From contig JAGTTD010000009.1 of NCBI GenBank assembly GCA_018398585.1, positions 14,699,193-14,763,192 of the forward strand: a stretch of DNA of 64,000 nt, read 5' to 3'. Below, one piece after another: positions 25,001 through 36,200 of the stretch (its first letter is position 1; every line of letters starts with the position of its first letter). The notes beneath the pieces were generated by a model, which was given only the letters and a program-made list of their open reading frames with translations, was not told the origin of the DNA and did no database searches. The DNA is from Simmondsia chinensis (lineage: Eukaryota; Streptophyta; Magnoliopsida; Caryophyllales; Simmondsiaceae). Made by a program: the position numbers and the translations under genes.

Positions 25001-26126
25001 GGCACTCGATAGATGGTTTAGCAGGTGTGCTAAGTAGGCCAGTTAGGGGTTCAAACATCGGATCCCTATCCTCAATTCTCATCAGCATCAGTACTCATGT
25101 CATAATCAGCAAAAGTGAGCGAATCAGATAGTTCGTCTTTCTTGATTAAGTCAAAAGATACTGACTCAACCAACGGGTCAATAGCATCAACCATGAAGCA
25201 ATCAAGGTCATCCTCATTAACAGGGAACTTAGTAGCATTTGACACATTCAGTTTAACCTTAAGATTTCCAAATGACACTTCTAAGACCCCAGTTCGGCAA
25301 TGAATGACAGCATCGACCGTTGCCAAGAACAGTCACCCCAAAATGATAGGGGTGTGGTTCCTCTGATGAGGAGTGGGTCCATGTCCAACACTATAAAATC
25401 GATGGGGAAGATAAACTTATCAACTTTGACAAGAACATCTTCCAACATACCTCTAGGTAGACGCTCTGATCTATCTGCCAACTGAAGGGTAACACTAGTC
25501 GGTTTGAGATCTCCCATCCCCAATTCTTGAAAAATTGAGTATGGGTTGAGGTTTACGCTCGCCCCTAAATCTAAAAGATCCCGACTCATATAGCTCTCTC
25601 CTATGATGCAAGGGACTATGAAAGCTCCCGGATCTCTACACTTAGGTGGGATGCCTGACATTAAGATGCTGCTCACTTTTTCAGTAAGTCGGACTTTCCT
25701 AGGAACATGAGCTTGCGCTCTCTTCTTTTTAGCACATGGGTCCTTAAGAAACTTAGCATACATGGGGACGTGTATAATGGCTTCAATCAGTGGTAGGTTA
25801 ATCTTGATGTCCTTAAACAAATTCAGTAACTCATCCCTCTTTGGATCATCCTTCCCTTTCGGTCCTAACAGGGACGTAGGAAAAGGAACGATTGGTTCGG
25901 GAGATGAACCCAGCAAAGGTGTGGGTACTCCATCCTTAACAGCAATGGGGTTTAGAGTCCCATCCTTCTGCTCAACTTCTATCTCTACTTCTCTCAAATT
26001 ATCCTCACCCGCGGTTAAGACAACCTTAGCCTGCTCATGAGTGACCTGGCTAAGGTCAGGGTTAGTTGCTCCGCTAGGATTAGCGAGAGGTTGGGAGGGT
26101 AACCTCCCTTCCTCCCTCCTGTTCAT
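22076..26126 (-). pseudogene. pol of the Athila-like element: protease, RT, RNase H, integrase
   Basis: Reading leftwards: protease LDLGASVNLNPYS near 25590-25545; a frame change near 25330; reverse transcriptase 24900-24000 with VCIDYRKLNSVTRKDHFPLP near 24560-24500, MPFGLCNAPATF ending near 24309, and catalytic FMDD near 24255; RNase H 23820-23470 with [12 protein letters not shown] and [19 protein letters not shown]; integrase zinc region CRACDHYQR near 23080 and core from 22990; integrase C-terminal region ending at TAG 22076-22078. Most of the RT-RNase H stretch lies in one frame, interrupted by stops at about 24657, 24306 and 23274, and frames change in the integrase. It is not functional. 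Confidence 0.9.
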
Positions 26127-26147
26127 GGCCTGAGCTAACTGACCTAG

Positions 26148-27439
26148 TTAGTTCTCTAACTTAGAAATCGATTGTGAATGAGAGTGAACTAACTGTTGGT
26201 TTTTCTCAATAAAGCGGAGCATGCGGTCCTCGAACTGAGAAGTGTAGCCCGGAGGTTGGGGTGGAGGATTAGCGTTAGCGACTGAAGGTTGAGAAGAAGA
26301 GCCATACCTTTGCCCTCCATGGAACCCAGGAGGGTGCGCCTTACCTGCAAATCCTGGTGCTGGTTGTTTCATGCCTGGGTTCTGATTTGTGTGCTGCTTC
26401 CATGAGAAATTAGGATGGTTGCACCACCCTAGGTTATAGGTCTGTGGATACAGATTATGGTTCCTCGAGTACTCCTCCGCTGCATAAGCTTGGTCCTGCA
26501 CATACTCGGGAAACTGTGACGTATATAAACACTCAAAAACAGAATGATCCTCTCCTGAACAAATACTGCATGGAATAACACCCTCAGATGATGATTCAGC
26601 TACATTCACTGGATGCATATTAGTAGGATTTGCATTTAAACTCATCATCTTATCTATCTTTCTACTAAATGCATCTAGTTTTAAACTAATATCATCTTGA
26701 GGGGCTACCTCGTAGACACCACGCGTGTTTCCCCTAACCACCCTCGCAGAAGAGGCTTGGTCAAGGGAATGTTCACTAAGGCGCTCAAAAAGCGCCCAGG
26801 CCTCGTCCTCATCTTACTGGTTAAATGCTCCCCCGCATGAAGCATTTACCATTTGCTTGTTTGACGCACTAAGACCGTTGTAGAAGTTTTGGACAAGAGC
26901 CCACTTGGGTGACCCATGATGGGGATATCTCCTAAGAAGTTCCTTGAACCTGTCCTAACACTCATGAAATTGCTCCTGCTCTTTTTGTTCAAAATTGTTT
27001 ATAGCGTGTCTAATAGCCATCGTTTTGGCTTTAGGAAAAAACTTGACCAGAAGCGCTGTTGAAGGTCATTCCAAGTGGTGACTTCACCCTTGGGTAGGGA
27101 CTGAAACCACCTCTTAGCCACATCTTTTAACGAGAACGAAAAAGGACGTAGTCTAATTGCATCGTTCGAGACACCTTGATAATTACAGGTTTCACATATT
27201 TCGAGAAATGCGTCAAGGTGCTCATATGGGCTCTCGATTGGCTTCCCATAAAATGTGGGAAGCATATTGATAATGCCAGGTCTAAGTTTGAAGTTGGCGT
27301 TGCCCACAGCAGGTAACGCGACTCCGGCGGGCGCAACGTACGCTTGGGGGATGAAGTGGTCCCCAATCGTACGTGGTTCATTATTAGCCATGGTTTGTTG
27401 TGTACTCTCTTTCGCTTCTAGCCGCCTCACGGTAGACAA
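26148..27439 (-). pseudogene. gag of the Athila-like element (frameshifted)
   Basis: The gag core runs from about 27385 (MANNEPRTIGDHFIPQAYV) to 27000 and contains the usual retrotransposon gag wording (LRPFSFSLKDVAKRWFQSLP, near 27155-27100). A frameshift near 27000-27030 and a stop separate it from the second half at 26741-26148. That half carries a Cys/His knuckle-like CSICSGEDHSVFEC near 26580-26540 and a Pro/Gln-rich stretch. It ends in a stop at 26148, in frame with the following protease segment. Confidence 0.88.
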
Positions 27440-27622
27440 AGCTCACTCGATTTCGGGGATGTAAGGTAACAATTCGGGATCAAGTGAGCGTCTACTGTGC
27501 ACGCAATATTGAAGCTGGAACAAATCCATGCTGACCTAGACTAATGACTCAAGTAAAATCAATAAATAAAAAACAAACAAAACAAAATCCGTTAACCCCA
27601 AATTCTAACTTAGCAAACTAAT

Positions 27623-27640
27623 TCCCCGGCAACGGCGCCA
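27623..27640 (-). other. Primer-binding site, tRNA-Asp type
   Basis: On the minus strand it reads TGGCGCCGTTGCCGGGGA, complementary to the 3' end of plant tRNA-Asp and typical of Athila. It lies six bases after the 5' LTR. Confidence 0.9.
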
Positions 27641-27646
27641 AAAACT

Positions 27647-29070
27647 TGATGTGATTTTAAAGAGTGTTTTAAAACCATCTACTCACAAGCGTATGAGATC
27701 GTCGTATCTTTGTCGGGTATACGGGTCGTATCCACAGGGAATCGTGTCAAGTTAGGTTTACTGATTAACGAGCGAGAATTTTTGGTTTTGTTTTAGTGTG
27801 GTTTGAAAGAGTTAAAGCTAAATTACTGAAACTGAATATAAGTGAGTTATGACAATTCGATTGAGGTTAGTTTAGGGAGTGAATTCAGGGTAGCTTAACA
27901 CGTATCCCGTCATTATATTTTACTTAGGACGATGATGTGAAAGACTTAGGCTACAAGCTCTAAGCCTAGGTTAATATATAAATCAGGGCTTAGGGTAATA
28001 AACTAGTCTAAAGGCATAACCTATCTTAACACCCTAGATGTAGCATAGGTTATCTCATTAGCACTACTTAATTCCTTAGTTACTCCTAACTCAATATTAA
28101 CTTTATATGAAAGATTGTGTTCAGAGTCGGGTACAACCTCAACCCTGACCACGCGTGAATTTCTGTTATGTTACGGTCCAGGCTACAAGTACAAGACTAA
28201 TCGCTGCAAAGTTGGAGACCTAGTCATGGCTACAAGCACACATACAAAAATATCCAACAATCATGAAGAACTCCCCACAGGGGTGCGAATATAACATAAC
28301 TAAATCAATCGTCAAACGCATAATATAAATCTGGGATACGGGCGGCTACCTGCCTTTCATCCCCTAAACTAAGAAAGTTTACTCCTCTATGGGAGTCCTA
28401 CACATACTTGAATTTATCGAAAAGAAAAGACTGTGCATAAAATAAATAGAAGAGTAAACTCCCCAAATCTTTGTGTCAATGCTGATTCGAGCCTGAATTC
28501 CCCCAGTACTCCAACCTCTTGCGCTTCAGCTTTAGAGAATCTGTAGATCTCGTAGCGGCTTCGGGTTTTCGGGGAAGGGGAGGACGTGCGGCGAAAAAGC
28601 TTCCCTAGGCTGACTTTCCCTTCTTTATTTATAGGCGCTAGAAAATTTATGGTTCCGTACGGAACAATCCCGATCGATTGGGAATAATGATCGATTGATC
28701 GGGAATCCGATCGATCGGCTAAAATACCCGATAGATCGGCGAGCTCACGCACAAATCTTTCGGCCGATCGATCGGAAATCTTTCGGTTAGTTCTTTAGGC
28801 CCCTTTTCTTGATTAAGTCCTGAAGCGCTATGAAATGTACTCAGTTCATCAAATTATGATCTAATGGTCCTTTCATCTGCACAAATGGTCGGGTTTCTCC
28901 AACCAGTCTTCAAAAGTGCCTCAATCATGCTCGATTTTGCCATAATTCCTCTTCCATCCGCTTTGATGTATTCTACATGAAAATGTACCTAAACAACAAC
29001 CGAGCACACATGTAGAGGTCAAATATATGACAAAAAGGGAAAATAAAATGTGTAAAAATCATGCGTATCA
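27647..29070 (-). repeat. 5' LTR of the Athila-like element
   Basis: It pairs with the left LTR and ends ATGCGTATCA before GATCC. It is 42 bp longer than the left LTR, with the difference concentrated in the CGATCGATCG cluster (28669-28775). Confidence 0.93.
28626..28775 (-). promoter_or_regulatory. LTR promoter: TATA box, GTTCCGTACGGAAC palindrome, CGATCGATCG cluster
   Basis: In the element's sense direction, a group of CGATCGATCG-type palindromes (28775-28669) leads into a perfect 14 bp palindrome at 28652-28665 and a TATAAATA at 28626-28633. This is a U3-type promoter layout. The palindromes could bind a dimeric factor or extrude; no binding data exist here. Confidence 0.6.
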
Positions 29071-30002
29071 GATCCCGTGCTACACACGGGGCCATTTATG
29101 TTTGAAAATATTCTTTTGATGTATTATCAAGTTGAATTTTTTAAATAGTGTTTTTATTCTATTTGTACTCCTATTTTTAAAATTTATTTGTAATTTTTTC
29201 TTTTAGATTACAGAATAAATATATTATTTTTTTTTTGTTATAAAATGTATCTCATATGAGATTGAGAGATTTATTTTAGATTTACATGGCTATTTTTGGC
29301 TTTTTTCTACATTATGTTATTTTGATGTATTTGATAGTTTTCAATGTGAGTTAGATAATGATGTTTATTTTGGTAATATAATAGTACTTGTATCTATCAC
29401 CTTTTATTGGGATAAAATTTAATCTCAAATATTTTTAGACATGAATTAAAGTTTATCCATCATTTTTTTTTCCCTTTAAGATTGAAGAATGTATTTTTAG
29501 CTCTTTCATACGTTATTAATTTATGTTGAACGATAGTTCTTTATAATAAAATAATAAACTTTGTATTTATTGGTTCTATATATTATGTGAGAAGTTTATG
29601 TTTTTTTTTTTAATTAAGACAGAGATTTTTTTGAATTATAAATTCTTCTAATACTTTTCTTTTTAAAGTTTTAAGTTGCAAATCATTAATTTCAAGGAAA
29701 ATTTCAAATATTAGAAATTTAATAACATCACTCATAACTACATAATAGTATTAGTAAGTAATATGCGATAGTAATTGACTTTAAAAAATATGTGAAAAAA
29801 GAGAGGATTTTATAAATACATTAAAAACGTATATAAAATACATAAGATATACATTAGTTTATCGAGCGGATAACCAAAATGGTCCCTCTAGCAAAGACCA
29901 TTCGGGTGGCATAAGGGTGTGAATTCAAGGTGTAGGTCTCAATGTGTATTGCTGATAATTGGCCGTTTATTTCAATTTCTTGAGCTTTCGACATAATATT
30001 TA

Positions 30003-30930
30003 CTCGTGTGATCCCGTGCTACTCACGGGGCTATTTATATTTGAAAATATTCTTTTGATGTATTATCAAGTTGAATTTTTTAAATAGTGTTTTTATTTTA
30101 TTTGTACTTCTATTTTTAAAATTTATTTGTAATTTTTTATTTTAGATTACAGAATAAATATGTTATTTTATTTTTATTATAATATGTGTCTTATATGAGA
30201 TTGAAAGATTTATTTTGGATTTGCATGGCTATTTTTGGATTTTTTCTACATTATGTTATTTTGATTTATTTGATAGTTTTCAATGTGAGTTAGATAATGA
30301 TGTTTATATTGGTAATATAATTGTATTGTATCTATCACCTTTTATTGGGATAAAATTTAATCTCTAATATTTTTAGACCCAAATTAAAGTTTATTCATCT
30401 TTGTTCCCTTACGATTGAAGAATGTATTTTTAGCTCTTTCAAACGTAATTAATTTATGTTGACCAATAGTTCTTTTTAGTGAAATAATAAACTTTGTATT
30501 TATCGGTTCTATAGATTATGAGAGAAGTTTATGCTTTTTTTAGAATAAAGACAGAGATTTTTCTGAATTATAAATTCTTATAATGCCTTTTCTTTTAAAG
30601 TTTTAAGTTGCAAATCATTAATTTCAAGGAAATTTTCAAATATTAGAAATTTAATAACATCACTCATAACTACTTTTTAGTATTAGTAAGTAATATACAA
30701 TTGTAATTGACCCTAAAAAATATGTGGAAAAAGAGAGAATTTTATAAATATATTAAAAATGTATACAAAATACATAAGATATACATTATTTTATCGAGCG
30801 GATAACCAATACGGGCCCTCTAGCAAAGACCATTCGGGTGACATAAGGGTGTGAATTCAAAGTGTAGGTCTCAATGTGAATTGCTGATAATTGACCTTTT
30901 GTTTTAATTTCTTTAGCTTTTGACATAATA
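30003..30930 (-). mobile_element. Helitron-like repeat H2, head-to-tail behind H1
   Basis: It is a full-length relative of H1 (about 930 bp) with the hairpin CCCCGTGAGTAGCACGGG near 30012-30030 (minus strand) and a slightly altered terminus (CGAG followed by T). It ends near TTGACATAAT. It starts within about 10 bases of the end of H1, making a tandem dimer. No ORF is present. Confidence 0.65.
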
Positions 30931-31453
30931 ATTATGAGTGTTTATGGAAGAAAATAGTAAAAATAATGAAAGGAAACTATCACTTAGGCACCTTGAAGTT
31001 TGAACATTTATCACCTATTATATACAATAAGATACCCTGAGGTTTCAATTTTTTATCGCTTAGATACCTTATGTTGGAATTTAATGAATTTTTGTATAAA
31101 TCTTACTAATTTTATATATAAAAAATGGTGGTTTTGTACATGATTATACCAATATATAAAAGTCATGACAATATTTCCGCAAAGTTTTAATGAATTACGA
31201 CAAAAAAAATCACCGAATTTCGATGGAAATTACCTTATATTGTCAAATTCATGTGCCATTTTCACATATCCATTGAATCATAAGAAAGTTGAAACGACCC
31301 TCACTCAAATTATCTAGAATAGACTTAGAATGGTTTTTGGAGAAGCAATGACTTCTCTATAATAGATTGTAGTGTACAGATATAGATAAACAGATTAATT
31401 TTTCCGAAGTTGAAATAATTTTTAGTTTTATAATTCTATGCTTAGTTTTGTCA

Positions 31454-31717
31454 CACCAAAGAGGGTACCAACACGCTGACACCGGATCCCATTAGAACTC
31501 CGAAGTTAAGTATATTTTGGTAAGAGTAGTACCAGGTTGGGTGATCGGCTGGGAAGTCCTCACCCCTCAGGTTAGGAGCACTTGAAAATAGCCTCTTTTT
31601 AGGGTACCACTCTGAAAGAGGAAGGCTGCGTATATCCAACCCACCCCCCCCCCCCCCCCCCACCCCGACCCGGCTTTGGCGGGAGCCCTATGGATACTGA
31701 GAATATTGCTTTTTTTT
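31454..31717 (+). mobile_element. 5S rRNA-derived SINE, R copy 1
   Basis: The head follows 5S rRNA: ACACCGGATCCCATTAGAAC, CTCCGAAGTTAAG, GAGTAGTACCAGG, GGGTGATCGGCTGGGAAGTC, so the A box and C box of the internal pol III promoter are recognisable. The tail resembles Au-type plant SINEs (GGCTGCGTATATCC, an 18-base C run at 31644-31661, GGCGGGAGCC, terminal T run). Flanking TTAGTTTTGTCAC on the left and a diverged copy on the right look like a target duplication. Confidence 0.78.
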
Positions 31718-32328
31718 AAACTTTATTTTGTCAGACGTGCCATACAACTGTTGTTTACATTTTAAGTAACATTAATGAATGAATTATTTTGGATTGAAAT
31801 AAAAAATGTCATAATCCTAAACAAAAGAAATATGGTAAATTATTATAATAACATGTTCAATTGTAAACAAAAGAAATATTATAAATTATTATAGTAAGAA
31901 CAAACTCTATTATAATTTGTCCAATTTTATTTTCATATGGTTGTCTTTCAATATATGCTAAAATAAGTTGCAAAAAAGGTCAAATATTTGAGCAACTCTA
32001 TGATATTTATTTCGTGTGCTTTTTGTTATTGATTTAATTACCGTGTTGCAATCTGGATATGCACCAATCTATCTTGTAATAACTAAGTAATAAACTTTTT
32101 AGTTTTAAATTGTGACATTTTGTATACTAAGCAAAGAATTATATGAATAATGTTTTTGTTCCTTTTTTTTCAATTTAGAAAACCGAAAGCATAATATGTG
32201 TATTTTTTTGGTTGATTAAAATGCTTAAATTCTATAGTGAATTTATTGTTGGAGTAGTCATGACTTAAAATGCATAGGATTGGGCTTTTGAGGTATTTGA
32301 GAGATATGGGGCCTTTGCAATAATATAT

Positions 32329-33280
32329 TGTTAAAAAAATTGACTACTAGCCGTGAACATACAAATCCCACATATTCACAGTGCTTCTTTTGATAAGAAG
32401 AAGCACTGTGAATATGTGGGATTTCTTCTTATCAAAAGAAGCACTGTGAATATGTGGGATTGCCTCAATCATACTATAGTGCAGAGACAATATTGAAATA
32501 TTGCAACAAAAAATACTAGAAAATTGTAGAAAAATATCTAATCATGGCAATCAAATATTGTTAGAAAATTGATTAATTTTCAAGCATAGCAACGAACATT
32601 GCGACTAAGAAGAGAGTAATTTGAAAGATCTTACAAAAAACGTTGATATTGCGCCGTGGTCAAGGCCACTGTCCTAAAAGACGATTTCACCGCTGCTTTG
32701 GTGCACGCAGTATAACCGGCGGCCGTCCTCCAGGATTAATGTAATCCGACTCTTAACGTGCACTCATTAATTGTCGGGTAGGGGTGCCTTGAACTTTGCC
32801 CAAATTTTAAGAGAAAGAGAAACCGAGAGAGCGAGAGAGACCGAGAGTGCATTTGGATTTGCAGACATCAATAAATCACAGAAGCCAAGCTCCCAACTTT
32901 TCAGGATGTTATATCCAACAATCAAATCTAAATACCGGAAAGGGATTAATCAGGGTGGAAAAGTTGAATCTTTGATGAAGAACATATGAAATAGAGAGAG
33001 AGAGAGATTGGAACGGGCGATAAATTCATAGAGGCCACTCTGAACCACACGGCATGTGCAAGGGAATTTATAAGTTCCATAATTAGAATTTGTAACGACT
33101 GAAATAATGAGATGTAATAAATTGCAACGGATATAAACGGCTACAAGAATAAATTACAATAGCCATATTATTATTTAATTCCAACGGTCACAATTTTAAT
33201 AACCCTAAACAGCTAGTAACGGGTCTTGAAAAATTATTTTCCCATTATACTTAAGATTAACTTGTATCATTTTTTCAACA
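32329..33280 (-). repeat. Left (3') LTR of the LARD-like element, with a palindromic insertion
   Basis: It is 952 bp. It equals the right LTR apart from point changes and an extra 77 bp around 32388-32464, which creates a perfect 37 bp inverted repeat (32364-32400 against 32425-32461) plus a third partial inverted copy between them. Confidence 0.88.
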
Positions 33281-36200
33281 ATCCCCCATAAAGGATACAA
33301 GCGGAAGAGAACAAAGAAAAATAGATTGGGCAAAGGGAGTTCAATTTTTCAGTGCCGATGTCTCGCGACTTAAATCGTCACTTAGTGTAACCCAAGTTTA
33401 GGACCAACATCTTGCAAGGTGACTTTCATCTTGAACCTCACAAGGGGTTGTATGGTCTTCCACTTGGACACATACTAAGCACCAGATCTTGGCAACTCCA
33501 GCGGTTTGGCGCGTTTTATCTGCCATGCGCTCGTCCTGGATATTCATAGGCACTCGAGAAGGCAAGTCTTAAGTCTTCGTAGGAAGCGGCCACACTCCCA
33601 CACCTATATAGGTAGATCCCATCAAGTGTGCGTGACCGCACAGCACCAAACATATGGCTATGGGTCCATTAAGAGCTTGTGCTCAACCTTACTCGTTGGT
33701 AACATAATGACAACTCATGCGATTCGGCGCGTTTTATCGGCCATGCGCTCGTCCTGTATATTCATAGGCCCTCTGGAAGGCAAGTCTTGAACCTTCATAG
33801 GAAGCGACCAGACTCCCACACCTACATAGGTGGATCCCATCAAGTGTGTGTTACCGCACACCACCAAACATATGGATATGGGTCCATTAAGAGCTAAAGC
33901 TCAACCTCACCCAAGGTAACATACAGAGAGTGGCCATCAAGTGCAAGCCTCGCTTATACCACCACACATATGGCTATGGACCCGTCTCCGCACTGTCACA
34001 CTATAGGGAGGGGCAACATAAAACACAGTGCATTTCTTAAATGAAACTATAACTTTTCACATTGAACCTGTTAAGACCAGGTTGAATACATCATAATTCA
34101 TGTATAGACTTTCGTCCCGTCCCCCTCGATGTTTTCACAATTATTTTTTGATATAGCAGTTTTATCAATGGATCCACAAGGTTCTTTCCAGACCTTACAC
34201 AATTTAGTGATCATTTACTTTCGAGTAGATCATTTACGATATTATACCTGAGACCAATAGGTCTCCTCTTGCCAAACCCATCAAGTGTGCAGTGTCCACA
34301 CCACTCGTTACAATTGGGTTAGGTTAAAGCATCAAGCTCAACCATCATAAAGGGCATTTCAACACTATATTGCAACGAAGTGGTACTTGAGAGTTTACCA
34401 TTGCCAACGTCAATCATGAGTTATTCTTACCCCCCACATTGAGGTATCTGCAACGAGCTATTAAACAACAATAGCTCTATAGCCAAGTTGCTCTCACCCC
34501 TATATTGAGGTATCTGCAACAAGTTTTTAAATTACTAACTCTATCGTCTGTCAACTTCAACAAAAGTCAGTACAACACAATAGTGGAGCAAATATCATAT
34601 CAATAAAATCATATCTCCACCCCAAGTACTCAAATAGTACACAACGTACGTATATCGTACACATAGTTGGCACAAAAAACATATACCACAAACTTGTCAA
34701 TCCACATATCATCACAATTGTGAAACATTATCATCTTAAATCAATTGGATCACCAACAGTTTAGGTCACAAGAGACCATATACCCATTTTCATCGTACTT
34801 AGAGTACATGCATTATTATCATTAAAGGTAGTCCATGTGCTATTAATATTGTATCAAATATTTGGTGATCTCAAGAAAAAGAGGTACATGATACCATGAT
34901 TTACAAGGTGCCTTTTTACAATTCAAGTCACCCAAGCCTTCTCAAGGCTCTCAAGTCGAAATATTAGCATCATCAAGCTATTCAAACTAACTTTGGACAG
35001 CCACAAAAAATATATATATATTTTCATCATAATCAACTTTCATATGGTAGCTATAACTAGCAAATATTGACAAGAACACAATAATCATAAATGATTATGA
35101 TTAGACAACATAACTCATAGGCTTTCAAGTGCTCTTACAAACCCCACAATGGAATATCTCACACTACATTCCTAAGCTGTTCAATTTTTTTTCCCCCACC
35201 TGCCAACTCAGCCTTTAAGGACAACTAAATAATGCAGGTTTCAGAAGGGTGTCACAAAGTATAGCTCACTAACGAGCCTAAATATATTGTAATTGGTAGA
35301 ATATCTTTCATCGATATCAGACACCCAACACAATAAGGAATCTATTACAATGTGAACTCCATTTATAGTACTTCACTAGTACCTTAACAATTTAATTAGA
35401 GCACTTTAATATTCATTATTTGGATCCATGTATGTAGATTAGATCTACCACTGACATATGATATAACAGGATGAATGTTGTCTTATTCGTCAAAACATGA
35501 TGCTATCTATCATCTTAGCATATTTAGCTTATGACATAATGCCACGTTTTTCTCCTCATCAAGTGAACACTAGGTTCATATAGTATGTCATCCAAATATC
35601 CAACATGAGCATACAACATCAAACAATAACCCAAATAAGGTATCTAGACACAAACTAAATACCTAGCCTATGATCAATCAAGGTTTTTATATGACCTGCA
35701 CCATACCTTTTTTCCAAAAAAAAACTAGAAAAGTAGGTATAAAACAATAAGCCTAAGGACATACAAGTGTCCCAAGACAACACAAGTCCACATATGACTC
35801 AAGCATATCATACTTTCCCAACTACAAACTGAAAATTCAGCAAAACATTCCAAAAAGCTACATTTAGTAACTAAATGTTATAATCTGTAGTATGTACACA
35901 GCATACAGCAATAAACCAACTTGTAGCACCAACATACAGCTGAACTAAACGTGTAGCAGCATATTCAGCTTGAAAACAGTCCTCAAACAACATGTTTATC
36001 ATCATATCAAGCGACATGTATCAACTTATGTTCAACTTGCTTCAAACAAAGCCATGTGAAACACATGAGACACATTAACATGGAGATTAATACACAAAAT
36101 CACACATAGATTTTCACAAGGACTCACAAGTCCTATTAGCTCTTTACAAGAATCAACTATTTCACTTAGATCATTCAAACATGCAAGAAATCAACTCTCA

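Larger units (their letters stand above)
17280..29070 (-). mobile_element. Ty3/gypsy Athila-like element with env-like ORF3
   Basis: The element is 11,791 bp with LTRs of 1,382 bp (left, 3') and 1,424 bp (right, 5'). A tRNA-Asp-type primer site at 27623-27640 and a 5 bp target duplication GATCC at 17275-17279 and 29071-29075 are present. Gene order on the minus strand is gag, protease, RT, RNase H, integrase, then a separate ORF3. Long LTRs, tRNA-Asp priming, the protease wording (LDLGASVNLNPYS) and a third ORF after pol are all typical of the Athila lineage. All ORFs carry stops or frameshifts. Confidence 0.93.
17268..29997 (-). mobile_element. Helitron-like repeat H1, split by the Athila element
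   Basis: H1 itself is 17268-17279 plus 29071-29997 (about 940 bp). On the minus strand its 3' end reads hairpin CCCCGTGTGTAGCACGGG, then ATCACACTAG followed by T, a Helitron-type terminus. The other end is TCGACATAAT, shared with H2 and H3, but does not show a clear 5' TC. The Athila element landed between hairpin and terminus and duplicated GATCC. H1 has no coding capacity, so it would be non-autonomous. Confidence 0.65.

Noticed and set aside
31454..31560. 5S rRNA genes at the SINE heads
   Set aside because: The match is partial and interrupted, the 5' end and several internal blocks diverge, and each copy continues into a SINE tail with target duplications. These are not functional 5S genes.
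33506..33790. A 94-residue ORF in the LARD-like interior
   Set aside because: It spans most of a 218 bp-period DNA repeat, has no family resemblance, and is what chance would give in this length.
34140..35300. Decayed copia pol inside the LARD-like element
   Set aside because: I looked for [12 protein letters not shown] and integrase motifs on both strands and saw none; a profile search could still reverse this.
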